In this document: positions 29,251 to 38,914 of the stretch, piece after piece
Layout: every line of letters begins with the position of its first letter
How positions within the stretch are numbered: the stretch's first letter is position 1
Assembly (NCBI GenBank): GCA_905479075.1
Contig: CAJQLA010000013.1
Location: forward strand, 1 to 56,269
Source of the DNA: an uncultured Gammaproteobacteria bacterium
GTDB taxonomy: Bacteria; Pseudomonadota; Gammaproteobacteria; Nitrosococcales; Methylophagaceae
Length of the DNA stretch: 56,269 nt
Reading direction: 5' to 3'
Made by a program: the position numbers and the translations under genes
Notes under the pieces: model-generated
What the model saw: only the letters and a program-made list of their open reading frames with translations
Told to the model about the DNA's origin: nothing
Databases searched by the model: none

Positions 29251-29907
29251 ATGCTGAACTTAGACTTTAAACAACGTGTTGTTATTAACACCAATCAGAT
29301 GGATTGGGTTGCTAGTCCTGCGGGCGGTGTATTGCGCAAGCCGTTGGAAAGAGCAGGAGAGGAAAGTGGACATGTTACGAGTGTTGTTCGCTATGAAAAA
29401 GGGGCAAGTTTTCAGCGGCATTTTCATCCCCATGGCGAAGAGATATTTGTTCTTGATGGTGTATTTTCAGATGAACAGGGTAATTACGGCAAAGGCAGTT
29501 ATATAAGAAACCCACCTGGAAGTAGTCATACCCCTTTTAGCCAAGAAGGCTGTACGATATTAGTGAAATTAGATCAGTTTTTTGATGATGATAGCGAACA
29601 AGTTATTATTGATACTAATGTAGAACCCTGGCTACCAAGTGTTGCTGGTATAGAGGTCATGCCATTACATTGTTACGATAATGAACATGTGGCCTTAGTA
29701 AAATGGCCCGCTGGGCATGTGTTTGCAAGTCATCAGCATGTTGGCGGCGAAGAAATGTTTATTTTATCGGGTTGCTTTAGAGATGAAATAGGGTGTTATC
29801 CTGTAAATACATGGTTGAGAAACCCACATCTAAGTAAACATAAGCCTTTCGTAGAACAAGAGACAATAACATGGGTTAAAACAGGTCATTTATGGCCGAG
29901 AGTATGA
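29251..29907 (+). CDS. two-cupin protein of the ChrR-cupin type
   Basis: A 218-aa protein with two consecutive cupin domains: residues about 25-110 (FQRHFHPHGEEIFVLDG, then GSYIRNPPGSSH) and about 125-215 (FASHQHVGGEEMFILSG, then TWLRNPHLSKH). Each retains the His/Glu metal ligands. The nearest family is the cupin domain of ChrR anti-sigma factors, but there is no N-terminal zinc anti-sigma domain and no ECF sigma gene nearby, so a metal-dependent enzyme (dioxygenase-like) or sensor is possible. The substrate is unknown. Confidence 0.85.
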   Translation: MLNLDFKQRVVINTNQMDWVASPAGGVLRKPLERAGEESGHVTSVVRYEKGASFQRHFHPHGEEIFVLDGVFSDEQGNYGKGSYIRNPPGSSHTPFSQEGCTILVKLDQFFDDDSEQVIIDTNVEPWLPSVAGIEVMPLHCYDNEHVALVKWPAGHVFASHQHVGGEEMFILSGCFRDEIGCYPVNTWLRNPHLSKHKPFVEQETITWVKTGHLWPRV

Positions 29908-29913
29908 GTTTGT

Positions 29914-30801
29914 CTATGAGTGGATCTTGCTCGCAATAAAATAATAACGACCTAAAATCACAAGTAAAATCCCTCCCAGAATAAGCAGACTAGCAATGAT
30001 GAATTGAATGCTGAGCTTTTCCGATAAGAAAACTACACCGCCGAAGGTGGCGAGTGCTGGAACTGCTAGCTGAACAACAGCAGCTTGAGCTGAAGTCAAT
30101 CCTGTTAATGCCATATACCAAATTGTATAGCCGACTGCTGAAGTAATCGCTCCGGAACAAACTGCCAATAAAACACCTTGATATGAGTAGTGAGCTTGTG
30201 AATAAAAAAGCAGCGCTAAAATGGCAACAAAGGGTAAGGTTTTTAGAAAGTTATAGCTTGTATCTAGTAAGGCATTTTGCGAATTAAGACCTTTTAAACT
30301 ATAAAACGCCCATGAAACTCCCGAAACTAGCATCAGGATCAAACCATCGATAGATGGAGAAGATGCGCCTGGCAAAACGAGATAAAGGAAGCCAGTAAAC
30401 GCGATAATAAGTCCTAACCATTCGGTCATATGTAGTCTATAGCCTGACTTTACGGCCGCAAGAATCATGGAAATCTGCACAGAACCAAATAAGATCAATG
30501 CCCCCATGCCTGTATCTAGCTTGATATATGCAAATGAAAAGCAAGCAGCATAAAGAAACAGCATTAAGCTAGCAAACCAACTACCTTTTTGTTCAATGCT
30601 TTGTTTACCTTTTTGTATACCGATAATAGTAAAGAGAACGATAATGCCAGAAACTAAACGAATAACAGTGAAGCTTGCAGGGTCTATCTTATCCATAGCC
30701 AGTGCGTATCGACATAGAACAGAGTTAGCGGCAAAGGCAGATAACGCTATAAATGTTAGGAAAAAAGTTTGATAAGAAAGTGCTCGTATCTGTTGACTCA
30801 A
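29914..30801 (-). CDS. EamA/DMT-family transporter
   Basis: A 295-aa inner-membrane protein with about ten transmembrane helices in two EamA repeats. Features include FAANSVLCRYALAMDKIDP near the N-terminus, the LMLVSGVSWAFYSLKG turn opening the second repeat, and SAQAAVVQLAVPALATFGG near the end. The family exports metabolites or amino acids; the substrate cannot be predicted. It follows the S4-protein gene after 24 nt on the same strand and converges on the cupin gene with 6 bp between them. Confidence 0.9.
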   Translation of the reverse strand: MSQQIRALSYQTFFLTFIALSAFAANSVLCRYALAMDKIDPASFTVIRLVSGIIVLFTIIGIQKGKQSIEQKGSWFASLMLFLYAACFSFAYIKLDTGMGALILFGSVQISMILAAVKSGYRLHMTEWLGLIIAFTGFLYLVLPGASSPSIDGLILMLVSGVSWAFYSLKGLNSQNALLDTSYNFLKTLPFVAILALLFYSQAHYSYQGVLLAVCSGAITSAVGYTIWYMALTGLTSAQAAVVQLAVPALATFGGVVFLSEKLSIQFIIASLLILGGILLVILGRYYFIASKIHS

Positions 30802-30825
30802 GAGCTTATTTTCCCATAGTGTTCA

Positions 30826-31041
30826 TTATTTAATGGTAAGGATATTATCAACAAAAGACACAATATCCCCGGACACAATTTTCTTGCGTTTACGTGTTTC
30901 TGTTTGACCATTTACTTCTACTAAGCCATCAGCGATAGCTTGTTTGGCTTCTGCACCACTTGCGACTAAACCTTCAAATTTTAAAATTTTATATAACTCG
31001 GTTGGGGATTGAGTCAAAGTGATGTCGATATTATTAGTCAT
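30826..31041 (-). CDS. S4-domain RNA-binding protein (YbcJ-like)
   Basis: A 71-aa protein consisting of a single S4 RNA-binding domain: YKILKFEGLVASGAEAKQAI, then GLVEVNGQTETRKRKKI and GDIVSF. This matches the small YbcJ-type S4 proteins, which are thought to bind structured RNA; the target is unknown. It is probably co-transcribed with the downstream DMT transporter gene. Confidence 0.92.
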   Translation of the reverse strand: MTNNIDITLTQSPTELYKILKFEGLVASGAEAKQAIADGLVEVNGQTETRKRKKIVSGDIVSFVDNILTIK

Positions 31042-31173
31042 TGTTGTCTATTTTAATGTTAAAGCGATTTATATAAGTGTAACAAATAATTGTTTTATAA
31101 TGACTATTTAGTTATTTTATTTGTTTTCTAATCAGTATAAAATAATTGTTAGGCTCAGATTTAAAGTAAGACG

Positions 31174-31530
31174 ATGGAAAAAAATAAACGATTGGATGAT
31201 ATTGTGGCTCAGGCTAAGAAATACCAGGCTGAGCGTGAACAGACATACCGTGAGCGTGCCCTGAAAATGTATCCTTGGGTATGTGGTCGTTGCTCAAGAG
31301 AGTTCACTAATAGTAATTTACAAGAGTTAACGGTTCACCATCGTGACCACAACCATGATAATAATCCGAGTGATGGTAGTAATTGGGAGTTATTATGTAT
31401 CTACTGTCATGATAATGAGCATTCACGCTATATAGAACAAGTGCGGTATGGTGGTGACGCTACTGAGAATCAGAGTGGTAAAGCGACACATAATCCGTTT
31501 GCAGATCTGGCTAATTTATTAGATAACTAG
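31174..31530 (+). CDS. yajD: YajD-family HNH nuclease
   Basis: A 118-aa protein with an HNH endonuclease fold and zinc-binding cysteines: CGRCSREF pairs with CIYCHD, and LTVHHRDHNHDNNPSDGSNW contains the HNH core. Length and motifs equal the conserved gammaproteobacterial YajD family, whose role is undefined. It is preceded by a 132-bp AT-rich divergent gap. Confidence 0.92.
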   Translation: MEKNKRLDDIVAQAKKYQAEREQTYRERALKMYPWVCGRCSREFTNSNLQELTVHHRDHNHDNNPSDGSNWELLCIYCHDNEHSRYIEQVRYGGDATENQSGKATHNPFADLANLLDN

Positions 31531-31649
31531 GCTTAGGTTGATAGTATTTTAATCGATTTTGAGCTTATGAAGAGTAGTGTGAGCTTGTTCTCTTTTTCGC
31601 ATGATTTTGTGGAAGATACTGTATTGATAATGTGTTTTTGGAGTAGCAA

Positions 31650-31958
31650 ATGAAGTATTTGGTTAATTTAATCCAGTTAACTGTCGTTGCTGCAATTGTT
31701 TTTCCTATGTTTTATATCTGGGATACGGATAAGGTTGACAACTTATGCAAAAGAATTGAACCAGGTATGGAAAAAGTTGAGTTTCTTAAGTTAGCTGATG
31801 ATCTTGGTGTTAGACTTCATGGGCCTACATTTGAGGGCTTAGAAGGCGGTAAATGGCACGCTGAAGTTGTTACCATTACCCCTTTTATTGATCATTCCTG
31901 CCGTGTAAAAGGCGCTGGTAGTCGAGTGGCTACAGCTAAACTTACAGGCCAATCCTAA
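31650..31958 (+). CDS. hypothetical 102-aa membrane-anchored protein
   Basis: The N-terminal 26 residues are hydrophobic (YLVNLIQLTVVAAIVFPMFY) and give one transmembrane anchor or signal. The rest is a small soluble domain (about 75 aa) with CKRIEPGMEKVEFLKLADD, loosely reminiscent of the BamE/SmpA-type opening, and two Cys in total. I recognise no family. TTTGGAGTAGC with GGAG lies about 8 nt before the ATG, a good ribosome site that supports translation. It ends one base before the convergent oadB stop. Confidence 0.65.
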   Translation: MKYLVNLIQLTVVAAIVFPMFYIWDTDKVDNLCKRIEPGMEKVEFLKLADDLGVRLHGPTFEGLEGGKWHAEVVTITPFIDHSCRVKGAGSRVATAKLTGQS

Positions 31959-33092
31959 TTAGTTGGTCACATAATTAATCATAATACCGGCAGCAACAGC
32001 AGAGCCAATTACACCTGCTACATTTGGACCCATTGCATGCATCAATAAGAAGTTGTGAGGATCCGCTTCCAGTCCAAGTTTATTAGAAACGCGAGCAGCC
32101 ATTGGTACAGCAGAAACCCCAGCTGAACCAATTAATGGGTTAATACCACCACCGCCAACTTTGTTTAGCAGTTTAGCCATCATGACACCAGAGGCGGTAC
32201 CAATGCTAAAAGCAACCATACCAAGCAGTAGAATGCCTAATGTTGTGAAGTCTAAGAATTTGTCTGCACTCAGTTTGGAGCCGACAGCGAGTCCCAAGAA
32301 AATAGTGACAGTATTGATCAGTGAGTTTTGTGTTGTATTACTTAGCCTATCAACCACAGCACACTCTTTCATTAAGTTACCAAAACAAAACATACCGAGT
32401 AAGGGTGCTGCATCAGGTAGCAAGAAGGCAACTAATAATAGTAGTAATAATGGGAAGACAATTTTCTCGCGTTGAGAAACATGCCGTTGTTGAACCATTT
32501 TAATTTTGCGTTCATTTTGAGTGGTAAGAGCACGCATAATAGGGGGTTGAATAAGGGGTACGAGAGCCATATAAGAATATGAAGCAACGGCGATGGCACC
32601 TAAGAGATCGGGTGCTAGTTTACTCGCAACATAAATGGATGTGGGGCCATCAGCACCACCAATGATACCTATGGCGGCGGCATCAGCTAGACTAAAATCA
32701 AAAACACCAAAAGTCGATAATAGAACGGCACCCATCAAGGTTGCAAAAATACCAAACTGTGCAGCAGCACCTAAAAATAGCGTTTTGGGGTTGGCGAGTA
32801 AGGGCCCGAAATCAGTCATAGCACCGACACCCATAAAGATAATGAGTGGGAAAGCACCGCTTTCGATGCCGACAGTGTAGAAAATATGCAAAATACCGCC
32901 ATATTCAGCTAAGCCAGCACCAGGAATATTAGCTAATACACCACCAAAACCAATCGGTACAAGTAATAAGGGTTCAAAGTTTTTGTTTATTGCTAGATAT
33001 AACAACAGCATGCCAATAATAATCATGATGCCTTGTCCCGGCGTCATTTGATAAAGGCCTGTGTTATGCCAAAGGTGTAACAAATTATCCAT
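31959..33092 (-). CDS. oadB: Na+-translocating oxaloacetate decarboxylase, beta subunit
   Basis: The integral-membrane carboxybiotin decarboxylase that couples CO2 release to Na+ export. 377 aa, with about ten hydrophobic segments. The conserved region [15 protein letters not shown] contains the Asp essential in the Klebsiella enzyme, and GNLMKEC and [10 protein letters not shown] are family segments. It is shorter than the 433-aa Klebsiella/Vibrio form, similar in size to related decarboxylase beta subunits, with the missing part at the N-terminus. The order oadG-oadA-oadB on the minus strand is the canonical operon. Confidence 0.96.
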   Translation of the reverse strand: MDNLLHLWHNTGLYQMTPGQGIMIIIGMLLLYLAINKNFEPLLLVPIGFGGVLANIPGAGLAEYGGILHIFYTVGIESGAFPLIIFMGVGAMTDFGPLLANPKTLFLGAAAQFGIFATLMGAVLLSTFGVFDFSLADAAAIGIIGGADGPTSIYVASKLAPDLLGAIAVASYSYMALVPLIQPPIMRALTTQNERKIKMVQQRHVSQREKIVFPLLLLLLVAFLLPDAAPLLGMFCFGNLMKECAVVDRLSNTTQNSLINTVTIFLGLAVGSKLSADKFLDFTTLGILLLGMVAFSIGTASGVMMAKLLNKVGGGGINPLIGSAGVSAVPMAARVSNKLGLEADPHNFLLMHAMGPNVAGVIGSAVAAGIMINYVTN

Positions 33093-33101
33093 CTTTTACC
33101 C

Positions 33102-34904
33102 CTAAGCGACTGCTATAAGAAGATCGCCGACTTGAACGGCATCACCAGGCTTGACTGAAATAGAGGCTATGACACCACTTTTTTCTGCCACGATCTGTGT
33201 TTCCATCTTCATTGCCTCAAGTATCAATAGCACATCACCTTCCTGTACTTGTTGACCCGCCTGAACTTCAACTTTCCAAATCGTTCCAGCAAGTGGTGCA
33301 GTAACAGGTTCGCCAGCACCGACCGGCGCTGAAGTAGTTGTTTCAGCTGGTGCAACAGTATTATTAACAGCTGCATTTTCGTAATGGGTGATTTCACCAC
33401 CTTCATTCACTTCTACAACATAATCTTGACCGGCCACTTTTACAGTATAGGTTTCAGGTCCAGATGTTGCTTTTGGTACACTGACTGATTGTGTTTGTAC
33501 CATAGTAGGAACTGGCTCAAAAGCATCAGGTTTATTACGGTTTTCTAAGAACTTTAAGCCAATTTGAGGGAAAAGAGCGTAGGTTAAAACATCATCGACT
33601 TCGCGTTCACCAGACTCTAATTCAATATTGTCATTAACGACATGTTCTTGTAACTCGGCCGATAGTTTATCCATTTCATCTTCAATAAGATCAGCAGGGC
33701 GACAAGTGATTGCTTCGCAGCCCTCTAATACTTTTGCCTGTAATTCTGCATCATATGGAGCAGGAGCAGCACCGTATTCACCTTTTAAAACACCTGCTGT
33801 TTCTGCTGTAATACTCTTATATCGTTCACCAGTTAAAACATTGAGAACTGCTTGAGTGCCTACAATTTGTGATGTTGGGGTGACTAAAGGGATATACCCT
33901 AGATCTTTACGAACACGCGGTATTTCAGCTAATACTTCATCGAGACGATCGCCTGCACCTTGTTCTTTTAGTTGACTTTCCATATTCGTCAACATGCCAC
34001 CAGGTACTTGAGCAATTAGGATTCTAGAGTCGACGCCTCGTAATGCGCCTTCCCATTGGACATATTTCTTACGGATATCTCGGAAATAGGCCGCAATTTC
34101 TTCTAATAGTTCGATATTGAGGCCAGTACTACGTTCCGTTTCCTCCATAATTGCCACTACAGATTCAGTAGGTGAATGGCCGTATGTCATCGACATAGAA
34201 GAAATAGAGGTGTCGACATTATCGATGCCCGCTTCTACACATTTCATGATAGTGGCTGTTGATAAGCCAGTAGTAGCATGAGAGTGCATTTGAACCGGGA
34301 TATCAATAGCTTCTTTGAGACTGGTAACCAACTTGAATGCTGTATATGGTTTAAGAAGACCAGCCATATCTTTAATACATAGAGAATGTGCACCCATATC
34401 CTCGATACGTTTAGCTTGGTCAATCCACATTGATAAGTCATGGACAGGGCTTGAGGTATAGGAAATGGTGCCTTGTGCATGGCGATCATTTTCTAACACG
34501 GCTTTGATGGCTGTTTCGAGATTACGGGTATCATTCATGGCATCAAAGACACGGAAGACATCAACGCCATTGATAGCAGCACGTTCAACGAATTTTTTAA
34601 CAACATCATCGGCATAATGACGATAACCTAATAGGTTTTGACCGCGTAGTAGCATTTGCTGAGGGGTATTGGGCATTGCTGCTTTTAAGCTACGAATGCG
34701 ATGCCAAGGATCTTCTCCTAGGTAACGGATGCATGCATCAAATGTCGCACCACCCCATGTTTCAACAGACCAGTATCCAACTTGGTCGAGCTTATCGGCA
34801 ATAGGTAACATGTCTTCTAAACGCAGGCGTGTGGCAAATAAAGATTGATGTGCGTCGCGAAGGACGACGTCCGTTATACCTAATGCATGACTAGAATCGG
34901 TCAT
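33102..34904 (-). CDS. oadA: oxaloacetate decarboxylase alpha subunit, biotinylated
   Basis: Carboxyltransferase that moves CO2 from oxaloacetate to biotin. 600 aa from the ATG at 34904, chosen because AAAGG lies 8 nt upstream and the family opening ([18 protein letters not shown], Asp17) follows; the frame reading further upstream into oadG is not coding. Domains: HMGL-like carboxyltransferase about 5-270, conserved PYC/OADA region about 290-470, a Pro/Ala-rich linker, and a biotinyl domain at about 525-600 with EAMKMET (Lys566). The biotin ligase is not in the window. Confidence 0.96.
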   Translation of the reverse strand: MTDSSHALGITDVVLRDAHQSLFATRLRLEDMLPIADKLDQVGYWSVETWGGATFDACIRYLGEDPWHRIRSLKAAMPNTPQQMLLRGQNLLGYRHYADDVVKKFVERAAINGVDVFRVFDAMNDTRNLETAIKAVLENDRHAQGTISYTSSPVHDLSMWIDQAKRIEDMGAHSLCIKDMAGLLKPYTAFKLVTSLKEAIDIPVQMHSHATTGLSTATIMKCVEAGIDNVDTSISSMSMTYGHSPTESVVAIMEETERSTGLNIELLEEIAAYFRDIRKKYVQWEGALRGVDSRILIAQVPGGMLTNMESQLKEQGAGDRLDEVLAEIPRVRKDLGYIPLVTPTSQIVGTQAVLNVLTGERYKSITAETAGVLKGEYGAAPAPYDAELQAKVLEGCEAITCRPADLIEDEMDKLSAELQEHVVNDNIELESGEREVDDVLTYALFPQIGLKFLENRNKPDAFEPVPTMVQTQSVSVPKATSGPETYTVKVAGQDYVVEVNEGGEITHYENAAVNNTVAPAETTTSAPVGAGEPVTAPLAGTIWKVEVQAGQQVQEGDVLLILEAMKMETQIVAEKSGVIASISVKPGDAVQVGDLLIAVA

Positions 34905-34950
34905 AGTGATGGCCTTTGAATAACAATATTTAAAATTGAAAACTGTGTGT

Positions 34951-35244
34951 TTATTTGTGACGATCGCGATATGCGCGTATCGCAGCACTTAGTATCGCTA
35001 AGGTGTTTTCATCATGATTTTTAGCTCCTGTAGGGAGCGTATTAGCTGGGGCATGATGGGGAATTACTGCAGTAGGTGAGGGAACGCCACCTTTGGGTAA
35101 TACACCAACACTTTTTTCATAAAGTGTGACGACGCGTGACATCAACGAGGTAACAAAAACGAGTAGTGTTAAAAAGATGAAGACAAAGCCCATGCCAAAC
35201 AGCATTAGTGTCAGACCTTCATTTAATAAGCTAGATGCTTCCAT
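34951..35244 (-). CDS. oadG: oxaloacetate decarboxylase gamma subunit
   Basis: A 97-aa small subunit: one N-terminal membrane helix ([19 protein letters not shown], about residues 13-33), a Pro-rich linker, and a short C-terminal amphipathic segment ending [11 protein letters not shown], as in OadG, which assembles alpha with beta and can bind Zn2+. It is the first gene of oadGAB, 46 nt before oadA. Confidence 0.93.
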   Translation of the reverse strand: MEASSLLNEGLTLMLFGMGFVFIFLTLLVFVTSLMSRVVTLYEKSVGVLPKGGVPSPTAVIPHHAPANTLPTGAKNHDENTLAILSAAIRAYRDRHK

Positions 35245-35284
35245 CTATCAGAACCCTCAAGACTACGAATTAAACTAAACATTT

Positions 35285-35311
35285 ATTATACTAAGCGTAC
35301 TTAAATGTGAA
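35285..35311 (-). promoter_or_regulatory. candidate promoter of oadGAB
   Basis: On the minus strand a perfect TATAAT (35285-35290) is preceded by TTCACA (35306-35311) with 15-bp spacing, about 40 bp upstream of the oadG ATG. The spacing is short, so the assignment is tentative. Confidence 0.4.
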
Positions 35312-35434
35312 CAGTCGGGCATTATAGCATTGTTAACAAATGCTGTTTTATTTGACACGGTTGATGCTGTTTATGGCTATCTGTTCCCGACTCTTTGTTG
35401 CATAATGTGCCATTTTTCGATTAGTTGTAATTCA

Positions 35435-36808
35435 ATGACACCAGATCAAGATGACCTATGGTTTCTACCTCTCGGCGGTACAGGTGAGATTGGTATGAAT
35501 ATGAACCTTTATGGCCACGATGGACAATGGTTAATGGTTGATTGCGGTGTTATTTTTAATAAAGAAACGGATGTTGATGGTGAGTTATTATTTAAAAATG
35601 CACCTCATGTTCAAATGGCTGACCCTCAATTTATAGTTGATAGAAAGCAGCAGCTACAAGGTCTCATTATTACTCATGCTCATGAGGATCATATCGGTGC
35701 AGTTCCGTATCTGTGGGAGCGCTTACAATGTCCTGTTTATACAACTGCATTTACGGCAGAAGTATTAAGGAGGAAACTTGTTGAAGTTGGTCTCAGTGAT
35801 AAAGTTGAAGTCAATATCGTTGCCGCGAATAGTGAGCAACAAATAGGTAAATTTAACGTCAAATGGTTAGCATTGACGCATTCCATTCCTGAACCCTTTG
35901 CCTTATTGATATCAACCGAAGCTGCTAAGGTTTTTCATACAGCTGATTGGAAACTAGACCCTAAACCAGTACTTGGGCCAGCCTATAAAGCCAATGATTA
36001 TGAGAAACTCGCTGAGTTAAATATTGATGCGATGGTTTGTGACTCGACTAATGCAACAGTACAAGGTTGGTCTGATTCAGAAGCGAGTTTATATAAAGGT
36101 TTGAAAACACATGTTGAAAATGCTAAAGGACGTGTTCTTATCGCTTGCTTTGGCAGCAACCTAGCTAGATTGAATACGATTGCTCGTATTGCGAGTGAAA
36201 CAAATCGTCATCTAGGATTACTAGGACGCTCTTTAATTAACATGATGTCTGTAGCTAAAACGGTTGGGCTTTGGCCTGATCAAGAAACGGATATTGATCC
36301 AGCACACCTTGGTTATTTACCAGCGCACACGGTACTAATAGTGGCAACAGGCAGCCAAGGTGAGCCAAAAACAGCTTTAAATAGATTAAGTATGAATAGT
36401 TTTAGAGATGTCCAACTTGAGTCTGGTGACACGGTTATTTTCAGTTCCAAGGTGATACCAGGTAACGAAGTGGCAATTGAAGCTTTGGTCGAACGATTGA
36501 AAGCAATGAACGTTATCGTAATTAATGATGATAATAGTGCTCTAAAAATCCATGCTTCTGGTCACCCAGCGTCAGATGAACTTAAGGCGATGTATCAGTG
36601 GGTTAGGCCAAAATATGCTGTTCCTGTTCATGGTGAGTTTCAGCATTTAAAAGCCAATGCGGAGATAGCTAAAGCCAGTGACGTGCCATATCAATTAATC
36701 GGTACTAATGGTGATATTTTCTGTCTGGGTGCATTGAAAGGAATCCGAAGAGGTGTTGTCAAAACAGGACGCTTAGGTCTTGTCAAGAAAGGACTTGTCA
36801 ATATATAG
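35435..36808 (+). CDS. RNase J-like metallo-beta-lactamase/beta-CASP ribonuclease
   Basis: Predicted RNA exo/endonuclease of the RNase J family. LPLGGTGEIGMNMNLY opens the domain, HAHEDH supplies the dinuclear zinc ligands, FHTADWKLDP is the next metal motif, VCDSTNA follows, and beta-CASP motifs include ASGHP and VPVHGEFQH. With the ATG at 35435 it has 457 aa, about 100 fewer than typical RNase J, lacking the C-terminal domain. The start is uncertain: no ribosome site is clear and in-frame starts exist upstream to 35330. RNase J is common in Firmicutes and alphaproteobacteria, less so in this class. Confidence 0.88.
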   Translation: MTPDQDDLWFLPLGGTGEIGMNMNLYGHDGQWLMVDCGVIFNKETDVDGELLFKNAPHVQMADPQFIVDRKQQLQGLIITHAHEDHIGAVPYLWERLQCPVYTTAFTAEVLRRKLVEVGLSDKVEVNIVAANSEQQIGKFNVKWLALTHSIPEPFALLISTEAAKVFHTADWKLDPKPVLGPAYKANDYEKLAELNIDAMVCDSTNATVQGWSDSEASLYKGLKTHVENAKGRVLIACFGSNLARLNTIARIASETNRHLGLLGRSLINMMSVAKTVGLWPDQETDIDPAHLGYLPAHTVLIVATGSQGEPKTALNRLSMNSFRDVQLESGDTVIFSSKVIPGNEVAIEALVERLKAMNVIVINDDNSALKIHASGHPASDELKAMYQWVRPKYAVPVHGEFQHLKANAEIAKASDVPYQLIGTNGDIFCLGALKGIRRGVVKTGRLGLVKKGLVNI

Positions 36809-36861
36809 TATAAAAAACAGTTGTTTACAAATTAAAGTTTGTGTAGTTTAATATATTTATC

Positions 36862-36919
36862 ATCTAAGTGTCAGCATTTGTCGCCGGTGTTTTCAGTCAC
36901 TTAGATTTGAGTGCTGACA
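36862..36919 (+). promoter_or_regulatory. leader with interleaved inverted repeats, possible pseudoknot or operator
   Basis: ATCTAAGTG (36862-36870) is complementary to CACTTAGAT (36898-36906), and TGTCAGCA (36869-36876) is complementary to TGCTGACA (36912-36919). The order A-B-A'-B' means the two stems interleave, as in an H-type pseudoknot, and arms A and B share two bases. Arm B' directly abuts the AAGGG ribosome site (36919-36923) of the flavoprotein gene. It could control translation or be paired protein-binding sites. Confidence 0.5.
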
Positions 36920-36930
36920 AGGGTAAATAG

Positions 36931-38028
36931 ATGGCTAAAGAGTGCAGCAACAACTGCTCAACAGCAGTAATAGAAATTGCTGGTGCAGGCCCTGCAGGGT
37001 TGGCAGCTGCGATTAAATTAGCACAAGCGGGCCGCAAAGTTCATGTGCACGAAGCCAGTAAAGAAGTTGGTCATCGCTTTGGCAGTCATTATCAAGATTT
37101 CCAAGGTATAGAAAACTGGACGACAGAACACGATGTTTTAACTGAATTTAAACAGTTAGGGCTGACAACTGATTTTACAGCGATGCCATGCAATAAAGGG
37201 ATGGCTTTTGATTACAAAGATAGACGCTATAAAATCGAAAGTGACGAGACTTTATTCTATATGGTCGAACGAGGTCCCGGTCCTAATACACTTGATACTG
37301 CATTGCTTAAACAAGCACAATCCCTGGGCGTCACAATTCATTTTAATAGTCGCCTACGTGAGATAAATGGCGACGGTATTATGGCTGCTGGCCCTAAAGC
37401 GGCCGATGCTATTTCAGCAGGTTATCACTTTAAAACTGATATGCAAGACGGCTATTGGGTGATTTGTGATGATAATTTAGCACCTAAAGGCTATTCATAT
37501 TTGTTAATCATGAACGGTGTTGGCACAGTTAAAAGCTGTATCTTTGCCGATTTAAAACGAGACAAACTCTACGCGGAACGTACGGTATCCGCCTTTGAAC
37601 GATTACTAGGTCTAGAGATGCATGAGCCCAAGTTTCATGGTGGAATAGGTAATTTCTATATCCCTGATTCAGCTTATGCTGAAACACATCCAATCATAGG
37701 CGAACAAGCAGGCTTTCAAGATACTTTATGGGGATTCGGCATGAGATTGGTTATCTCATCAGGATTACTAGCTGCACAAAGTCTTCTGCACAATGAAAAC
37801 TATGATCAGCTTTGGCAAAAACAGTTGAGACCTCAAATGAATGCATCTGTAGTCAATCGATGTTTATTCGGATTAATGGGCAATCGCGGCTACGGCTGGT
37901 TTCTACGAAGACAAAGCCAACGTAATGTCCGTGAGGCATTACGTAAGCAGTACCAATTTTCTATGCTTAAGCGAGTTTTATATCCATGGGCGCAACATGC
38001 TTATCAAAGTAAAAGAGTAGTAGGTTGA
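36931..38028 (+). CDS. FAD-dependent oxidoreductase, geranylgeranyl-reductase-like
   Basis: A 365-aa flavoprotein. The Rossmann motif GAGPAGLAAAIKLAQAG lies at about residues 16-32; a GSHYQDFQGIENW stretch and a C-terminal GFGMRLVISSGLLAAQSL (the FAD-binding G-x-A-SG-x-L-A-A-like segment) place it near geranylgeranyl reductase and related monooxygenase-type enzymes. The last 70 residues are basic (FLRRQSQRNVREALRK). The substrate is unknown; reduction of an isoprenoid or lipid is one possibility. A PilZ gene follows after 6 nt. AAGGG precedes the ATG by 7 nt, within a structured leader. Confidence 0.82.
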   Translation: MAKECSNNCSTAVIEIAGAGPAGLAAAIKLAQAGRKVHVHEASKEVGHRFGSHYQDFQGIENWTTEHDVLTEFKQLGLTTDFTAMPCNKGMAFDYKDRRYKIESDETLFYMVERGPGPNTLDTALLKQAQSLGVTIHFNSRLREINGDGIMAAGPKAADAISAGYHFKTDMQDGYWVICDDNLAPKGYSYLLIMNGVGTVKSCIFADLKRDKLYAERTVSAFERLLGLEMHEPKFHGGIGNFYIPDSAYAETHPIIGEQAGFQDTLWGFGMRLVISSGLLAAQSLLHNENYDQLWQKQLRPQMNASVVNRCLFGLMGNRGYGWFLRRQSQRNVREALRKQYQFSMLKRVLYPWAQHAYQSKRVVG

Positions 38029-38034
38029 ATTACT

Positions 38035-38457
38035 ATGACAATTGATATCAGAAACTTTATACGTCACCCTGCATCAATTCCTATTAGAGTAGAGTCACGC
38101 AAGAAAATTTGTGATGATGAGACGCTGGACTTGTCTGAGGGTGGGGTGTCTCTTACCTCTAAAGATGCACTTTGTGTGGGTGAACTAGTTCAGGTAACAA
38201 TCGATTTTTGTAATCCCCCCTTTACAGCAGAGGGTATGGTGCGATGGTGTAAAGGAGACAATGGGCTATTTTCACTTGGCATCTCTTTTCAAGATGAGAT
38301 GGCAGCCTATGCAGTACGGATGATCGAGCAAATCTGTCATATTGAAAGTTATCGCCAAGAACAGTTTGTCAAAACAGGTCAATTAATGACCAGTGAACAG
38401 GCTGCGCAAGAGTGGATAATGTCCAGGGCAGCTGCTTTTAAGCAGGCATTTTATTAA
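38035..38457 (+). CDS. PilZ-domain cyclic di-GMP receptor
   Basis: A 140-aa protein with a PilZ domain at about 5-100. The c-di-GMP binding elements are RNFIR (R6-x3-R10) and DLSEGG (Asp32, Ser34, Gly37), both intact, so binding is expected. The C-terminal 40 residues are helical (SEQAAQEWIMSRAAAFKQ). It lies 6 nt after the flavoprotein gene and is probably co-transcribed, hinting that the oxidoreductase pathway responds to c-di-GMP; the only cyclase in the window is 30 kb away. Confidence 0.9.
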   Translation: MTIDIRNFIRHPASIPIRVESRKKICDDETLDLSEGGVSLTSKDALCVGELVQVTIDFCNPPFTAEGMVRWCKGDNGLFSLGISFQDEMAAYAVRMIEQICHIESYRQEQFVKTGQLMTSEQAAQEWIMSRAAAFKQAFY

Positions 38458-38486
38458 CCAAGCTGAGAGTTTTCTTAAGCGTATTG

Positions 38487-38789
38487 TTAAGGTTCTGATT
38501 GACAGTTCCAACAAAAATCAAAACTACTATTGTTGGTTTCATGGCAATGCCGACATAACCATGTTTTGTCATTTTTTTGTTCTAGCGTATCTTTGATTAA
38601 TAACATCGCTCGATCATAATCGTTGTCATTTTTTACCCATAATTCTGGCCAAGTTTCATGTGGGGCTATATCACCTGCTGCTCCCGCGATGAATTCATTC
38701 TTTAAAAAAGTGTCGATACGATGACTTTCTATAATATTTTGGATATTAAAGACTAGAAACCGATTTTCATGGGTATAAACTAATTTCAT
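38487..38789 (-). CDS. DUF2007-like protein with C-terminal zinc ribbon
   Basis: A 100-aa soluble protein. Residues 1-68 fit the DUF2007 alpha/beta fold (MKLVYTHENRFLVFNIQNII, then ELWVKNDNDYDRAMLLI). The tail holds two CxxC knuckles (CRHCHE and CWNCQS) forming a zinc ribbon. Such proteins are suspected signalling or adaptor factors. It is divergent from the peroxiredoxin gene and convergent with the PilZ gene. Confidence 0.82.
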   Translation of the reverse strand: MKLVYTHENRFLVFNIQNIIESHRIDTFLKNEFIAGAAGDIAPHETWPELWVKNDNDYDRAMLLIKDTLEQKNDKTWLCRHCHETNNSSFDFCWNCQSEP

Positions 38790-38914
38790 TTTGCTAAAGG
38801 TTTTTATGAATAATTAACCAGATAATTGTATTGCAACACAGTACAGCCATTTTCTATGTTTTATTGTACAGTGTGTTTATTATTCTGAATAAAATGTTCA
38901 ATGAGAGGTTTGTA

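Noticed and set aside
31567..31653. 28-codon frame ending in ATGA over the start of the 102-aa protein gene
   Set aside because: No ribosome site and random-looking composition; the downstream gene has its own GGAG site, so coupling is unnecessary.
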